Source of the DNA: Breviolum minutum Mf 1.05b.01
Lineage: Eukaryota; Sar; Dinophyceae; Suessiales; Symbiodiniaceae
Length of the DNA stretch: 64,000 nt
Assembly: GCA_000507305.1 (NCBI GenBank)
Contig: DF240772.1
Coordinates: 41,800-105,799, forward strand
Direction of reading: 5' to 3'
Shown: piece after piece, positions 1-11,600 of the stretch
How positions within the stretch are numbered: position 1 is the first letter of the stretch
Layout of the letters: each line of letters begins with the position of its first letter
Position numbers and translations under genes: made by a program
The notes under the pieces: model-generated
What the model was told of the DNA's origin: nothing
Seen by the model: the letters and a program-made list of their open reading frames with translations, nothing else
Databases searched by the model: none

Positions 1-106
1 GTGAGAGGTCATTTTCGCGTTTTGCGTGGCAGGCGCAAGACTTTGGAAGCTCCTTGATTGAAAAGTTGAGGAAGCCTCGCACGAAATGCTCGTTTTGGAA
101 GCTTGT

Positions 107-1088
107 NNNNNNNNNNNNNNNNNNNNNNNNNNNNNNNNNNNNNNNNNNNNNNNNNNNNNNNNNNNNNNNNNNNNNNNNNNNNNNNNNNNNNNNNNNNNNN
201 NNNNNNNNNNNNNNNNNNNNNNNNNNNNNNNNNNNNNNNNNNNNNNNNNNNNNNNNNNNNNNNNNNNNNNNNNNNNNNNNNNNNNNNNNNNNNNNNNNNN
301 NNNNNNNNNNNNNNNNNNNNNNNNNNNNNNNNNNNNNNNNNNNNNNNNNNNNNNNNNNNNNNNNNNNNNNNNNNNNNNNNNNNNNNNNNNNNNNNNNNNN
401 NNNNNNNNNNNNNNNNNNNNNNNNNNNNNNNNNNNNNNNNNNNNNNNNNNNNNNNNNNNNNNNNNNNNNNNNNNNNNNNNNNNNNNNNNNNNNNNNNNNN
501 NNNNNNNNNNNNNNNNNNNNNNNNNNNNNNNNNNNNNNNNNNNNNNNNNNNNNNNNNNNNNNNNNNNNNNNNNNNNNNNNNNNNNNNNNNNNNNNNNNNN
601 NNNNNNNNNNNNNNNNNNNNNNNNNNNNNNNNNNNNNNNNNNNNNNNNNNNNNNNNNNNNNNNNNNNNNNNNNNNNNNNNNNNNNNNNNNNNNNNNNNNN
701 NNNNNNNNNNNNNNNNNNNNNNNNNNNNNNNNNNNNNNNNNNNNNNNNNNNNNNNNNNNNNNNNNNNNNNNNNNNNNNNNNNNNNNNNNNNNNNNNNNNN
801 NNNNNNNNNNNNNNNNNNNNNNNNNNNNNNNNNNNNNNNNNNNNNNNNNNNNNNNNNNNNNNNNNNNNNNNNNNNNNNNNNNNNNNNNNNNNNNNNNNNN
901 NNNNNNNNNNNNNNNNNNNNNNNNNNNNNNNNNNNNNNNNNNNNNNNNNNNNNNNNNNNNNNNNNNNNNNNNNNNNNNNNNNNNNNNNNNNNNNNNNNNN
1001 NNNNNNNNNNNNNNNNNNNNNNNNNNNNNNNNNNNNNNNNNNNNNNNNNNNNNNNNNNNNNNNNNNNNNNNNNNNNNNNNNNNNNNNN
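107..1088. other. Assembly gap (run of N)
   Basis: An unbroken run of 982 unknown bases. It is followed at once by the minisatellite at 1089-1690, so the gap probably reflects collapse of the same repeat. Any apparent reading frame across it is meaningless. Confidence 0.99.
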
Positions 1089-1690
1089 AGAGAGTGTTGT
1101 GAAGGAGTGTTGTGGAGAAGTGTTGTCGAAGAGTGTGTAGAGAAGTGTTGTGGCAAGTGTTGTAGAGAAGTGTTGTGAAGGAGTGTTGTCGAGAAGTCTT
1201 GTGGGGAAGTGCTGTTGGGAAGTGTTGTAGAGAAGTGTTGTGAAGGAGTGTTGTCGAGAAGTCTTGTGGGGAAGTGCTGTTGGGAAGTGTTGTAGAGAAG
1301 TGTTGTGAAGGAGTGTTGTGGAGAAGTCTTGTAGAGAAGTGTTGTAGAGGATTGTTGGAGAAGAATGTTGTAGAGAAGTTTTGAAGAGAACTGTTGAAGA
1401 GAAGTGTTGGAGGAGAGTGTTGTAGAAGTGTGTTGTAGAGAGGTGTTGTGGAGAAGTGTTGGAGAAGAGTCTTGGGGAAGGCTGTTGGAGAAGAGTTTTG
1501 GAGAAGAGTGTTGTAGAGAAGTGTTGCAGAAAATTGTTGTAGGGAAGTGCTGGAGAAAAGTGTTGGGGAGAAGTGTCGTAGAGAAGTGTTGGGGAGAAAT
1601 GTTGTAGAGAAATGATGTAGAGAAGTGTTGTGGAGAAGTGTTGTAGAGAAGTGTTGGAGAGGAGTGTTATAGAGAAGTGTTGGTCATCGT
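1089..1690. repeat. Imperfect 15-bp minisatellite
   Basis: About 40 degenerate copies of a unit close to AGAGAAGTGTTGTAG, with variants such as GTGTTGTGG and GTGTTGGAG. A longer higher-order segment around 1170-1320 is repeated almost exactly. Because the unit is a multiple of three, the complementary strand reads as a long Ser/Thr/Leu/His-rich frame; that frame is a by-product of the repeat and no gene is claimed. Confidence 0.95.
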
Positions 1691-2642
1691 AGCACAGACA
1701 AGAAATGCCGACAAATGCACAGTTATTTGAGTATGAACCTTTTCGCCACTTTTGCATTTCTACTGCCAGGTCACCCTACCTTGTTTACAACCTTCGACTA
1801 TCTCAAATAACGAAAAAAATGCGCAGAAAATACACAAATGCACAGTGGTTTCATTGTAGCTGGTCCATCTTGCTTAAACGTGTGAATATTCGGGTTCGTG
1901 GTTTCTATCTTGTTTTTTTCGAATTTTGAGATGCCTTTGATTTGAGGGTATTTTTTTGAAAAATAAGATTTGGATAGGTTGGGTAATGCCAATTGGAAGA
2001 TTTGAGAGGACTCAATCAAACTTGGGCAAGTGGCCAGTTTTTGGGGATGGTGGATATCGGATACGTTGCCAACATGTCCGAAGGATCCCCCGGTCTTCGA
2101 CTTGAACGGCGAAACTCAGAAGCCATCCTTTATTGCACCTTGGAGCCGACAATCAGCCGGTGAAACTCATGGGAAAACATGGAAAATCCTCTGGTCATTC
2201 AGCAACACCTGTGGAGCGAAAAACTGTGTAACTATGAATCAATAGTTGGTTGGTGCTTTCGGGTGGTGGTCTACTATTCCAGGCGGATCGCCAAATGAAA
2301 ATCCATTTCATTCAGGGTTCCTTAGTAAACCACCAACCAGATCCCCCAACCAGCAGTTCAACCTAAAATTCATGCAACTGTATCCGAAAAATGCTGTCAA
2401 GTCCGCATCATCTATTTGGAAATGTAAAGGGAACACATATTTGATTCTATGATGTAATATACAACACCCTCCCTGAAACTAACAGCTCGCACCAAAAAAA
2501 TGGATGTTTGGAGTTGGAATACTATATAGATTTTTTTTGGGGGCCCAACCACCTATTTTCAGGGGCAAGCTTGCTGTTGGTTTCAGTTGTTTGGTATCCA
2601 AGCCCCCAGCCTTTTCCATTGCAGATCTCTTTTCCTCCCAAG
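1691..2642. other. No gene recognised
   Basis: AT-rich sequence with T-runs between the minisatellite and the first recognised carbamoyl-phosphate synthetase exon. The N-terminal half of that enzyme must lie upstream, but I could not find its conserved motifs here, so most of this is probably intron, or the remaining exons lie to the left of the gap. Confidence 0.5.
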
Positions 2643-5600
2643 GTTTTGGGCTCTGGTTGTTATCGCATTGGCGCGTCAGTGGAGTTTGACTGGAGCTCTG
2701 TAAGTGCCGTGAGGATGCTGCTTAACCGCCGGGTTGTGGGTTGATGGGTTTTTTCTTGGGATGACTGGTTGTTTTGAAAGACCCCCCCAAAAAAGTGATC
2801 CCAATTCATCCAGGGGAGTCATTGTGAATTGGATATGCTTGTGTTTTTTTTCATGTAGCATCTTTTCTAATCAGAAGACCTTTTTTGGCAATATGACTCC
2901 CCTCTTTTCGGAGGCCGGTGGTCCGGACTTTCATGATATCTCCCAACGGTTGAAAGCCACAGATTTGTTGAAGGATTCATAGTAAAAGTCCAGACAGGTG
3001 CTTGACCAACAGACATTGAAAATCCAAAGAATCTGCCATCCTGGCTTTCACTGTGACTCACAGCAACTGGCAGTTTTGACGTACTTGTGTTTCTGCAGTA
3101 GAGGTTGCTGGGACTGGATCCCCCAAACAAAAGGAAGAAAAGATCAACTCAGATTCTTCCAGGACTCTGAGGGAAACTGGACACAGAGCCATGGTTCCTT
3201 GGCAGCCAACAGTCTGAAGATTATGAGAGAAACCTTTAGCACCTGCCAAAGTGGCATGCACAGCATAGTGTAAACCAGAGAGTATCAGAAGGATTTGAAG
3301 CTACAGAGGATAGGCATGCTGCTATGCCATAATCATCAAGGAGGCGTTTTTGTCACAGCTTTACTTCGAGCCTATTTAGGGGAACTTTTGCGTGACTATG
3401 GATGAAACAAGATGAACCCATGTTTTTTCCTCTTACTGTTCAAACATATACACCACTAAAATGGTAATGCCGCAATGCCCAAATTTCATTTCATTGATTC
3501 TGTTTTTCACGAAAGGACCCTTCTTCGGTTTCTGATAGTGTTCCAATAGGACACGATGTGGTACCCTGCAAAAAGAGTGTCTTCTGCGAAAATGCCAAGT
3601 GACTGAAAGTCTCTTGTTGCTGCTGCTGACAATGTTAACCTGGATAACAAGGTGAGTATGGCTGATGACAGGATGGTATAAGCATAATATGGACTTTTAC
3701 TTAACGATCCTTGGGTGATCCTTGGTCCCTCCCGTCCAACGACGAAACAACGAGGTAATCAATTGCAATCCGGAGACGGTTTCCACAGATTACGATGAGA
3801 GCGATCGGCTCTACTTCGAGGACCTTCAGAGGTTGAAGTTGAACAGCAAAGTTGCAACAGTGCAGCAGTTGATACATCAGCCTTTTGCTGATTCTTGATT
3901 CTGTATTTGTAGGTATGTAAAAATAAAGATGTTTTGGAGGAGATTTGTCGAATTCTACCTGAATTAAGCTGGATCATATGATTGATTCTGCAGAGGGGGG
4001 GGCGAACCAAACTGTTTGTTTTGCTTGCGGTTCTTCGAGGAATTAACGCTGGAAACCGTCATGGAAATTTGCAACTTCGAGCAACCTGCAGGTGACCTTG
4101 ACTCATTTTTGGATGCTGCCCATATTGTCAACAAAGAATTTGGCGCTATTGGCAAGGTCGTTTTTTGAAGATTCGAGTTTCACAAATGCCAGGTACCATT
4201 GTGTCTGTTGGTGGGCAGACGTACTTCCGGCCAGTTGTTTAATTTGACAGTACCTAGGTGCTGCTTGTTAAGCTATATAATCCACCCTGAGCGTGAAGTA
4301 TGTTTTCAGATGATGGATTTGGATATTATTTACGTATGAAGACAAACAATAGCAAACCACCTTTGACATGAATCAGTACAGAATCAGTTGGATTTCCAAC
4401 AGGTAGAGATGATTTAGAGATGAACTGAGCAACTTCATTGTTATTTGAGTTATTTGAAGAATAAGTCCTTGACATGGGCCAGGCCCAACAATTTAGCGCC
4501 CAAGCTAGACAAGATGGGCATTAACATCCTGGGAACTGCCGCCCAGAACATTGACAGAGCAGAGGCGTCAGGGCAGGGCTTGCTGGAGTCAGTCGTTCAT
4601 GGTTTTAGTTTCCAACAAACTGAAATAGAAATAGTTGGGATGTTGCAAGGGGAACATGGGTAAACAGTTGAACTATGATAGTACAACGTATATTCCAAGT
4701 ATACATCTATGAACTGTATATATACAGTATACATATGTTTAAGTCTTTGATTGAATTCATATACAGACATTTCTGGATGTATTGAATCGAAGTCTGCAAA
4801 AGAGGAAAATCATTTCCACTTTCTGCCATTTTACCTGGTGAGGATCGGTCAAAGTTCTCGGCCATGTGTGATGAATTGGGCATTGACCAACCTGAATGGT
4901 CTGAGTTCGTTAAATTGGAGGACAGCTGAAAAGGGAAGGAGGGAAATAGGTCCGGTGAGATTTGCAAGTTTCTTAGAACATTTTTTGGACCCCCCCCAAA
5001 AAAGATGTGATTTTCAGATGAGCGTCCCTCATGCTGTGCTTTTGTGAGTGATCGGCTTGACGCACTGCTCTTGTTGTTGCGGAGGAAGCTTTGAGCTTCG
5101 CCAATATGGTAGGCTTCCCTGTGTTGGTGCGTCCTTCATATGTCCTGTCCGGTGCAGCCATGCGTGTCATTGATAATGAGGACTGACATGAAAGGAAAGG
5201 GAGATGTGAAATTTGGTGATTTTGTTTTCCTTAAAATTGCAGAGTCACTAATTTCAGGTGACTCAGCGCGATTTTTTGCAAGAGACAAGCTCTGTGATGT
5301 GTGTAGTGGGCATTTGTGGGATCTTTTTCAGAAAGAGAGTTAGGATCTGCGAATCACAATATGCCAATACCTGGACACATTTGTAGTAGCCTTTTGAGTC
5401 AAATTGAACATCTTTGCATACTTGTGTCCAAGTTCGAAGTGTTTGCAACTTGATCATTGTGTTTTTGGAAGTTTGTCCCATGACATCAATTTGGGGCACA
5501 TACGGTAGCCTCAACGGGACCTTATTTTCAATCAGACTTTCAGGATCAGCTCAAGGCTTTCCTCGGCACCTCTGCTGTTGTCAGGAACACTCAGACCTTG

Positions 5601-8600
5601 GGAATTTGGAAATGTCGCCCGTTTCACAGGATGAAACCCCCGAGAAACCACGTGTTTTGAAGGGTGGTCGCAACTCGCAACCGCCTTTTAAAAGCATCCG
5701 AAAGCCACTCCTTGTGACCACCACTGACTGTTGGTACAGTTATCTGCCTCCCAAGCATACGGAAATGACATGTTTTCTTTGTTCTCCATGGTGAAGACAT
5801 GCCACTTTTATACAATGACCGCAGGCCAGCTTTTTTCAAGGACGCTTCTTCTCCAACAAAAAAACCGAGGCGTTTTTGACGATTTGACGATGCGAAGGAG
5901 CAAGGAAGCCTTGCCTGCCTTGGATGCCGTCGTGGAGCAGCTCCATCAATCCCACCGGAGCATTGCTGAGTTGTGCTATGAGCACCGAGAATGGCAACGA
6001 TCCATTGAGATGATGTTAAATGCCATTGAGGAAAACACAACAAAGCCAATTCCTACCTTGCCCACCTTGTTACAAGATCAAGATGCACAACAGATGCAAC
6101 AGATGGATCAAGGAGAACAGCTCCAAAATCAGGAAGGTCGAGAAGAAAGGAGCACCTTCAACTCGACAGTGACTCCAATTGCTTCTACTCCTGGGACTAC
6201 AGGTGTCACTCACATCCCTTCTAGCACTCCTGCTGGCCGGCCAAGATCAACGAAAACCAGTGTGCCATTCTCTTCTGCGTCCAGTGAACGTTACCGGCCA
6301 GCTAGGCATTTCTACAAATCGCCAAGGAGTTTTCGGGGATCTCTCCTACAGTCCCGGAATACAGTGAAGCAATGCCCTGCTGGGCCTTTGCGGAAACTGC
6401 TTTTGGATTTGCTGAAAACTCCACGCGAGAACCTAGAAGAGGCTTCATCTTTTCAAAAAGCCAGGCGATACATATCTGCAATGGTATCTTCTAGCTGGTT
6501 TGAGTATGCATCAGGCCTTGTAATCTTACTCAATGTGATCACTATCGGCTTTGAAGCGGAACTCTCATTAGAAGGCAGTGAATGGGAGTCCTCTTCCTGG
6601 TTTGCTGGAGCTGAAAAACTCTTTCTCTTCATTTACTGTGCTGAAGCGCTGTTGCGTGCATTTGGCTTGGGAAGGGTGGTCCTACAAGATGGCTGGTATC
6701 TTCTAGATTTGGTCTTGATCTTGATTGTAACCTTGACTTTGGTGATAGTTCCCATGCTAGCCAGCAGACAAGACATTGCCAGTTTGAGAAAACTACTGAT
6801 TGTTCGTGGTCTGCGGCTCCTGCGGCTGATGAGGGTGTGCCGGATGGTTCACCACTTCAAGATCATTTGGCGCTTGGTCTATGGGTTTTTGACTTCATGG
6901 CAGACCATTTTCGCCACTGCAGTGCTGATTTTGGTTTCTATTTTCGTGTTCAGTTGCATTGCAATAGAGATCATAGCAAAGGATAGCGATTTGACCACAA
7001 GTGAAGTCACAGAGCAGATCGTGCTTCAAAATTTCTGGGGCATTGGACGCTCCATGCTCACCGTGGCTCAGTTTGTTACTCTTGATGGACTTCGGGAAAT
7101 CTACTATCCCTTAGTCATTGAAAAACCTTGGCTCGCAGTGTACTTCTTTGCTATTGTACTGGTTATCTCCATTGGTCTCTTAAATCTGGTAACAGCTTGC
7201 TTGGTCCAAACTGCCATGAGCAATGCGGCACAAAGCGCTGATGAGGAACGGTTAAGGTTGAAGGGTAAAGTCCTTGGGGCCTTGCCTCAACTCATTGCGA
7301 TTTTCCACGAGCTTGACGTTGATGGTAGCGGACTCATTACACATCAAAAGGTGGAGAATGTACCAGTGAACATCCTTCCTTCACGAGTCTTGGAATCGAT
7401 TTATGCTGACACTATGGGGGATGTCTTTGATCTCTTGGATGTGAATGAATCCGGTTTCTTGACGGAGGTGGAGTTTGCCGAAGGATTGCTGAATCTTTGT
7501 TTGTTGGACACACCAATTGCAACTTGGATGGTGTTTTTGAGGGCAAAACTTCTCTGGAAACTTTGTGCTGAAAAATGGGAAGAAATGGGTGAATTTTAAA
7601 CTACTGTACTTTGTTTTTTTGAAATTCTCTCAAGATTCGGTAAGATTCGGTAAGATGTTTTCCAGACCCCAAATCTGTGAAATTGCAAAAAATCAAGAGA
7701 TGCATCATAATGAGCCATGTTTTTTTCAACGGGACCAGGCAACGCTTCAGAACTTGAAGCTATTGAAAATCATCCACAACCAGATCCTACGCCTTGAGCA
7801 TGGAGTGCTTCGGGACAGTCGGAAGCAGGAAACTTTGCCCGTAATTCAGGATGGGTGCCCTGCTGGCAACTGCAACCACATTGTAAATGAGCCATTCTAA
7901 TTCCTAGTGCTTCACTTGATGTAGATGCACAAAAAGCATGTACTCCACATTCCACCCAGTGCTTTTGCAAGACATGTTCACATACTTTGACCCAAGCACA
8001 ATGGAATAAGAAGGGCTCCTCGCTGCATTGGGATTCATTTTTTTGAGCACCTCCGTTGATGAGGTTTGCCGACGCGAATCCGTGTTTCATTTTTGTTGTC
8101 ATGCGCCAATGGGTCTTGATCTGCTCCCAATCGAATTCAGTCAATGTTACTGCAGTTGATGTCCCCATGATCAACTGGAACGCGCGAGAAAATCAACTTC
8201 AATCTGTTAGCTTCAACCTACGGAGCGGTGCATTTTTTTTCAGCAATGAATAGGGAAGAGGGAAATAAGGCCACAAAAGCAACATTGAATCTAAATTAAT
8301 GTAGTACATGCATGTACTGTATATATATATATATAAACATATGATATATGAATATTGGATAGATGTCCTAAATATACAGTATGTGACATTACATATCCCA
8401 GGCATTACCAAGACATTGGACAATAAGCCTTTGGAAGCTGAGGTTGAGCAAGAATTTCCTGTGGTGATTTCGAAATACATCGAGCATGCCAGGCGGCTGG
8501 AAACCACCGGGTGCTTTTGTGTTAAGACGAAGATCCTCGTTGAAATCCACCCTTGCATACCAAAAAGGGAAGGTTGCGGCTGGATACACTGGTGTGAGAA

Positions 8601-11600
8601 GTTGTCTCAACAACTTAGAGTTGTGGTTGGCTAGTTTACCTTTTGCTGTTTGTTGATCTCTTTCTATAAAGCATGGTTTGTTTTCTCAAGTGATGTTGCC
8701 TCAACTGATATCTTTCCTCTTTCAGATCCCCCGTCCTTCGATTCCCTTCACGCTTTCCAATCTCGTTGGACGCAGGGAGATCGAGTTCGATGGCATTGGT
8801 CGCAACGGCCAAGTCATCAACTATGCAATCTCCGAGCACGTTGAGGTGCTGACCATGGCATTCCCTGTTTTGTTTTTTGTCCAAAGAAAACGACCATCCA
8901 GGCCATCCATGACCACACCCACATGGAGAAGGGGATGCATGAAACGTAACCTAAGAAAAATCCCTCCAAACATCTGGGTGTTTTTTTTGGGATTTGGTTT
9001 CCAGCCAACCAGCAGCCTTCGGCAAAATCAGGATGCTGGAACTCACAGTGGAGATGCCACCCTGTTGCTTCCATCGCAACGGTTACACCTGGAAACCCAT
9101 CGCCGGGTGATGCACATTGCAGCCCAGTTGCCTCAACCTTGGGTACACGACATACCAAACGGAACGTTTTTTTAAAATTTGTTGGGCAACAAAAATCCAT
9201 TTGCAACTTGGAAACGAATATGGAATCAATATGGAAACCGGGCCTTTTTTGTTGCTTGTTTTTTTTGTTGCTTGTTTTCTTCACATCAAAACAGCTGGAA
9301 CATCACCATTTTTTTTCCCTCCCGAAGGTGCAAAGCTCTCAACATTTCTGGCCCCTTCAATGTGCAGTTTATGTCCCAGGCCAGCTTCCTCTCCGGGTTT
9401 CCCAGCCCGTTTTTCCCTTCACCATCTCTAAACGCCAGGAAGGCTCCAGCAGCTCGGTGCGTGCGGTGAAGGTGATCGAGTGCAATGTCCGAGCTTCCCG
9501 AACGGTGCCACCAAAATATGGAGCTGAAAGCGGTGAAAAAAACCACATCTGGTTGGAAAAAAAGGAAAGTTAAGATGCTGGAAATGTCAAATTTTATCCA
9601 GAGTTCAGGAAGCACGACTCTAGCATCCTGTTTTTTTTTAAAATTTATTTTAAATATATTCCATATCAAATCTACTACGGTCAGGATCTTCTTTTGCAAA
9701 GATCTCGACTTTCCAGGTACCCTTTGTGTCCAAGACTCTCAATGTGAACTTTATCGAGCTAGCAACCCGCGTGATGCTGAAGCAGGACGGGAAGATGCCG
9801 TACCCCTCCCATTGTGCCATACCCCTCAGCCAGTGGGGACTGGATGCTAATGCTGTTGAGAAGCTAGCAAAAGAGTGGTATTACTACTACTAGTAACTAG
9901 TAGTGAGAGTAGGGTTGTAGTAACATTATGCAGCATGCACCCTTAGTACATTGTACAATTGTTGATTAACATGGGGTTGCCCCCATGATCACTCCCAATG
10001 CGCGCCCAAGGACGTCAAACCAATGCCAGTGTACCTCTATGATTTTGAGTTTGTTGCCTGCAAGGCTTGGTTTCGGTGCTTGAACTTTGTTTTTGGAAAA
10101 GCTGTCATTACTAGTTGCTGCTATGCCATACTGTGTGACACGAGCTGTTGGGACCCAGAAGTGCGCGACACAACTTGGTAAGACTAGGTAGGCCATCTCA
10201 TACTTATTTTTGTTAGTGAAACCTTCAGAAATATTTGCTTCGAAACTTGTTTTGGGGAAGCAGCTCTCTGCTAGGCTCCAATGTTCTCATTCCAGAGACT
10301 GAGCGGCTCCGATCCACATGTTGGAGTGGAGATGCAGAGTACTGGTGAGGCGTGGCCCAACGGTTTCATGGGATGGTTTCTCACAAGCTATGGCCACGGC
10401 CGTTTCAGAAGGTCACATTGAACAAAGCGTCCCAACGTGTTTTTTGCAGGTTGCATGTTTCGGGCAAAATGCCAACGAGGCGGGCAGCCATGCGGCACAT
10501 GCAAACTCAGGAAAATTTGAAGGAACTTGGGCGCAATATCATGGGAATCCATGGAGTAGTGATTGCTTGAAGATTCTCCAGTGTCAGGCTTTCCTAAAGG
10601 CCTTGATTGCAAGTGGCGTCAAAGTGACCTTCGAACCCTGTGGGCCATGACCTCAAGCGTGGAACAAGGGGGCAGCATAGGTGTTCTTTGCGGTCATGTA
10701 ACGAGGTTCAATTTATCGGATTCTTTGGTCACTTTCCTGTTCAAATTCTTGATATTGCCGCAACCTACGTGCTGCGCTAGTGTCTGTTGACTAGGATTCT
10801 TCTGTCTCTGGGGCCACAGGACTGCTTTTTTTGTTGGTTGTCACTGTGACATCAACCATCAACCAGTGTGCTTAGAGCATTTTTCGTGAAACGTGAAGTG
10901 TGTACCCAGCTCCCCAAGGACGATAAGGAGACCATCTTGAAGTATCTCCCCTTCTTGGATGAGATGGGCTTCAAGTTCCAAGCTTGGCTGATAAAGTTAA
11001 GATGTGAGAGGTAAAGATTTCTAGATGTGATTGCACTGATCCAACAAAACTTGATATGCGGGATGTTATCTCATAATCCTAGTACTTGAACTTTATGTCT
11101 CAGATTTGTTCCAAGATTTTTGAATCGATGATAGGCATCACTGCCATTCTATTTCCAAGGAGGCATAGCCTCTTATACGGAATGAGCGTTTCCTTACTCA
11201 GGATCTTTGCCACAACCGGCACAGCTTCATACATAGAGGTTGGAGTCAAGTTCATTTTCTGATTGGACAGCAGCTTCCGCATTTATCTCCTTTTGCAAAA
11301 AAGCGCCCGGGCAACAAGAAGTTTTTTTTTTCCGCGTGAACTGTACTTCTTCCTGATGCTTGACTTAGACGGGATAGTTAGATTACTGTAATCATTATGA
11401 TCTGCATATTTTTTTAATCATTTGCCTATACTTGCCTCATCCAGCAGGCCAACGCACCCAAGCGAAAGGGTGTGCCCATCAGTGTCAGCCCTTTGAGCAA
11501 CGCTGTCGCAGCCTTAGCTCTCTCATTATGAAGGCTCGAAATTGGATTGGTTCTCCATTTTGAACACAACAAGCATTCAGGATTTTTCCATGATTTCAGG

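Noticed and set aside
9-1757. 582-codon reading frame on the minus strand
   Set aside because: It crosses the N gap and the minisatellite; the Ser/Leu/His/Thr repeat is a direct translation of the 15-bp unit.
2699-2706. GTAAGT as a splice donor ending the first synthetase exon
   Set aside because: Reading through gives [11 protein letters not shown], which matches the conserved family sequence, so the exon continues to about 2732.
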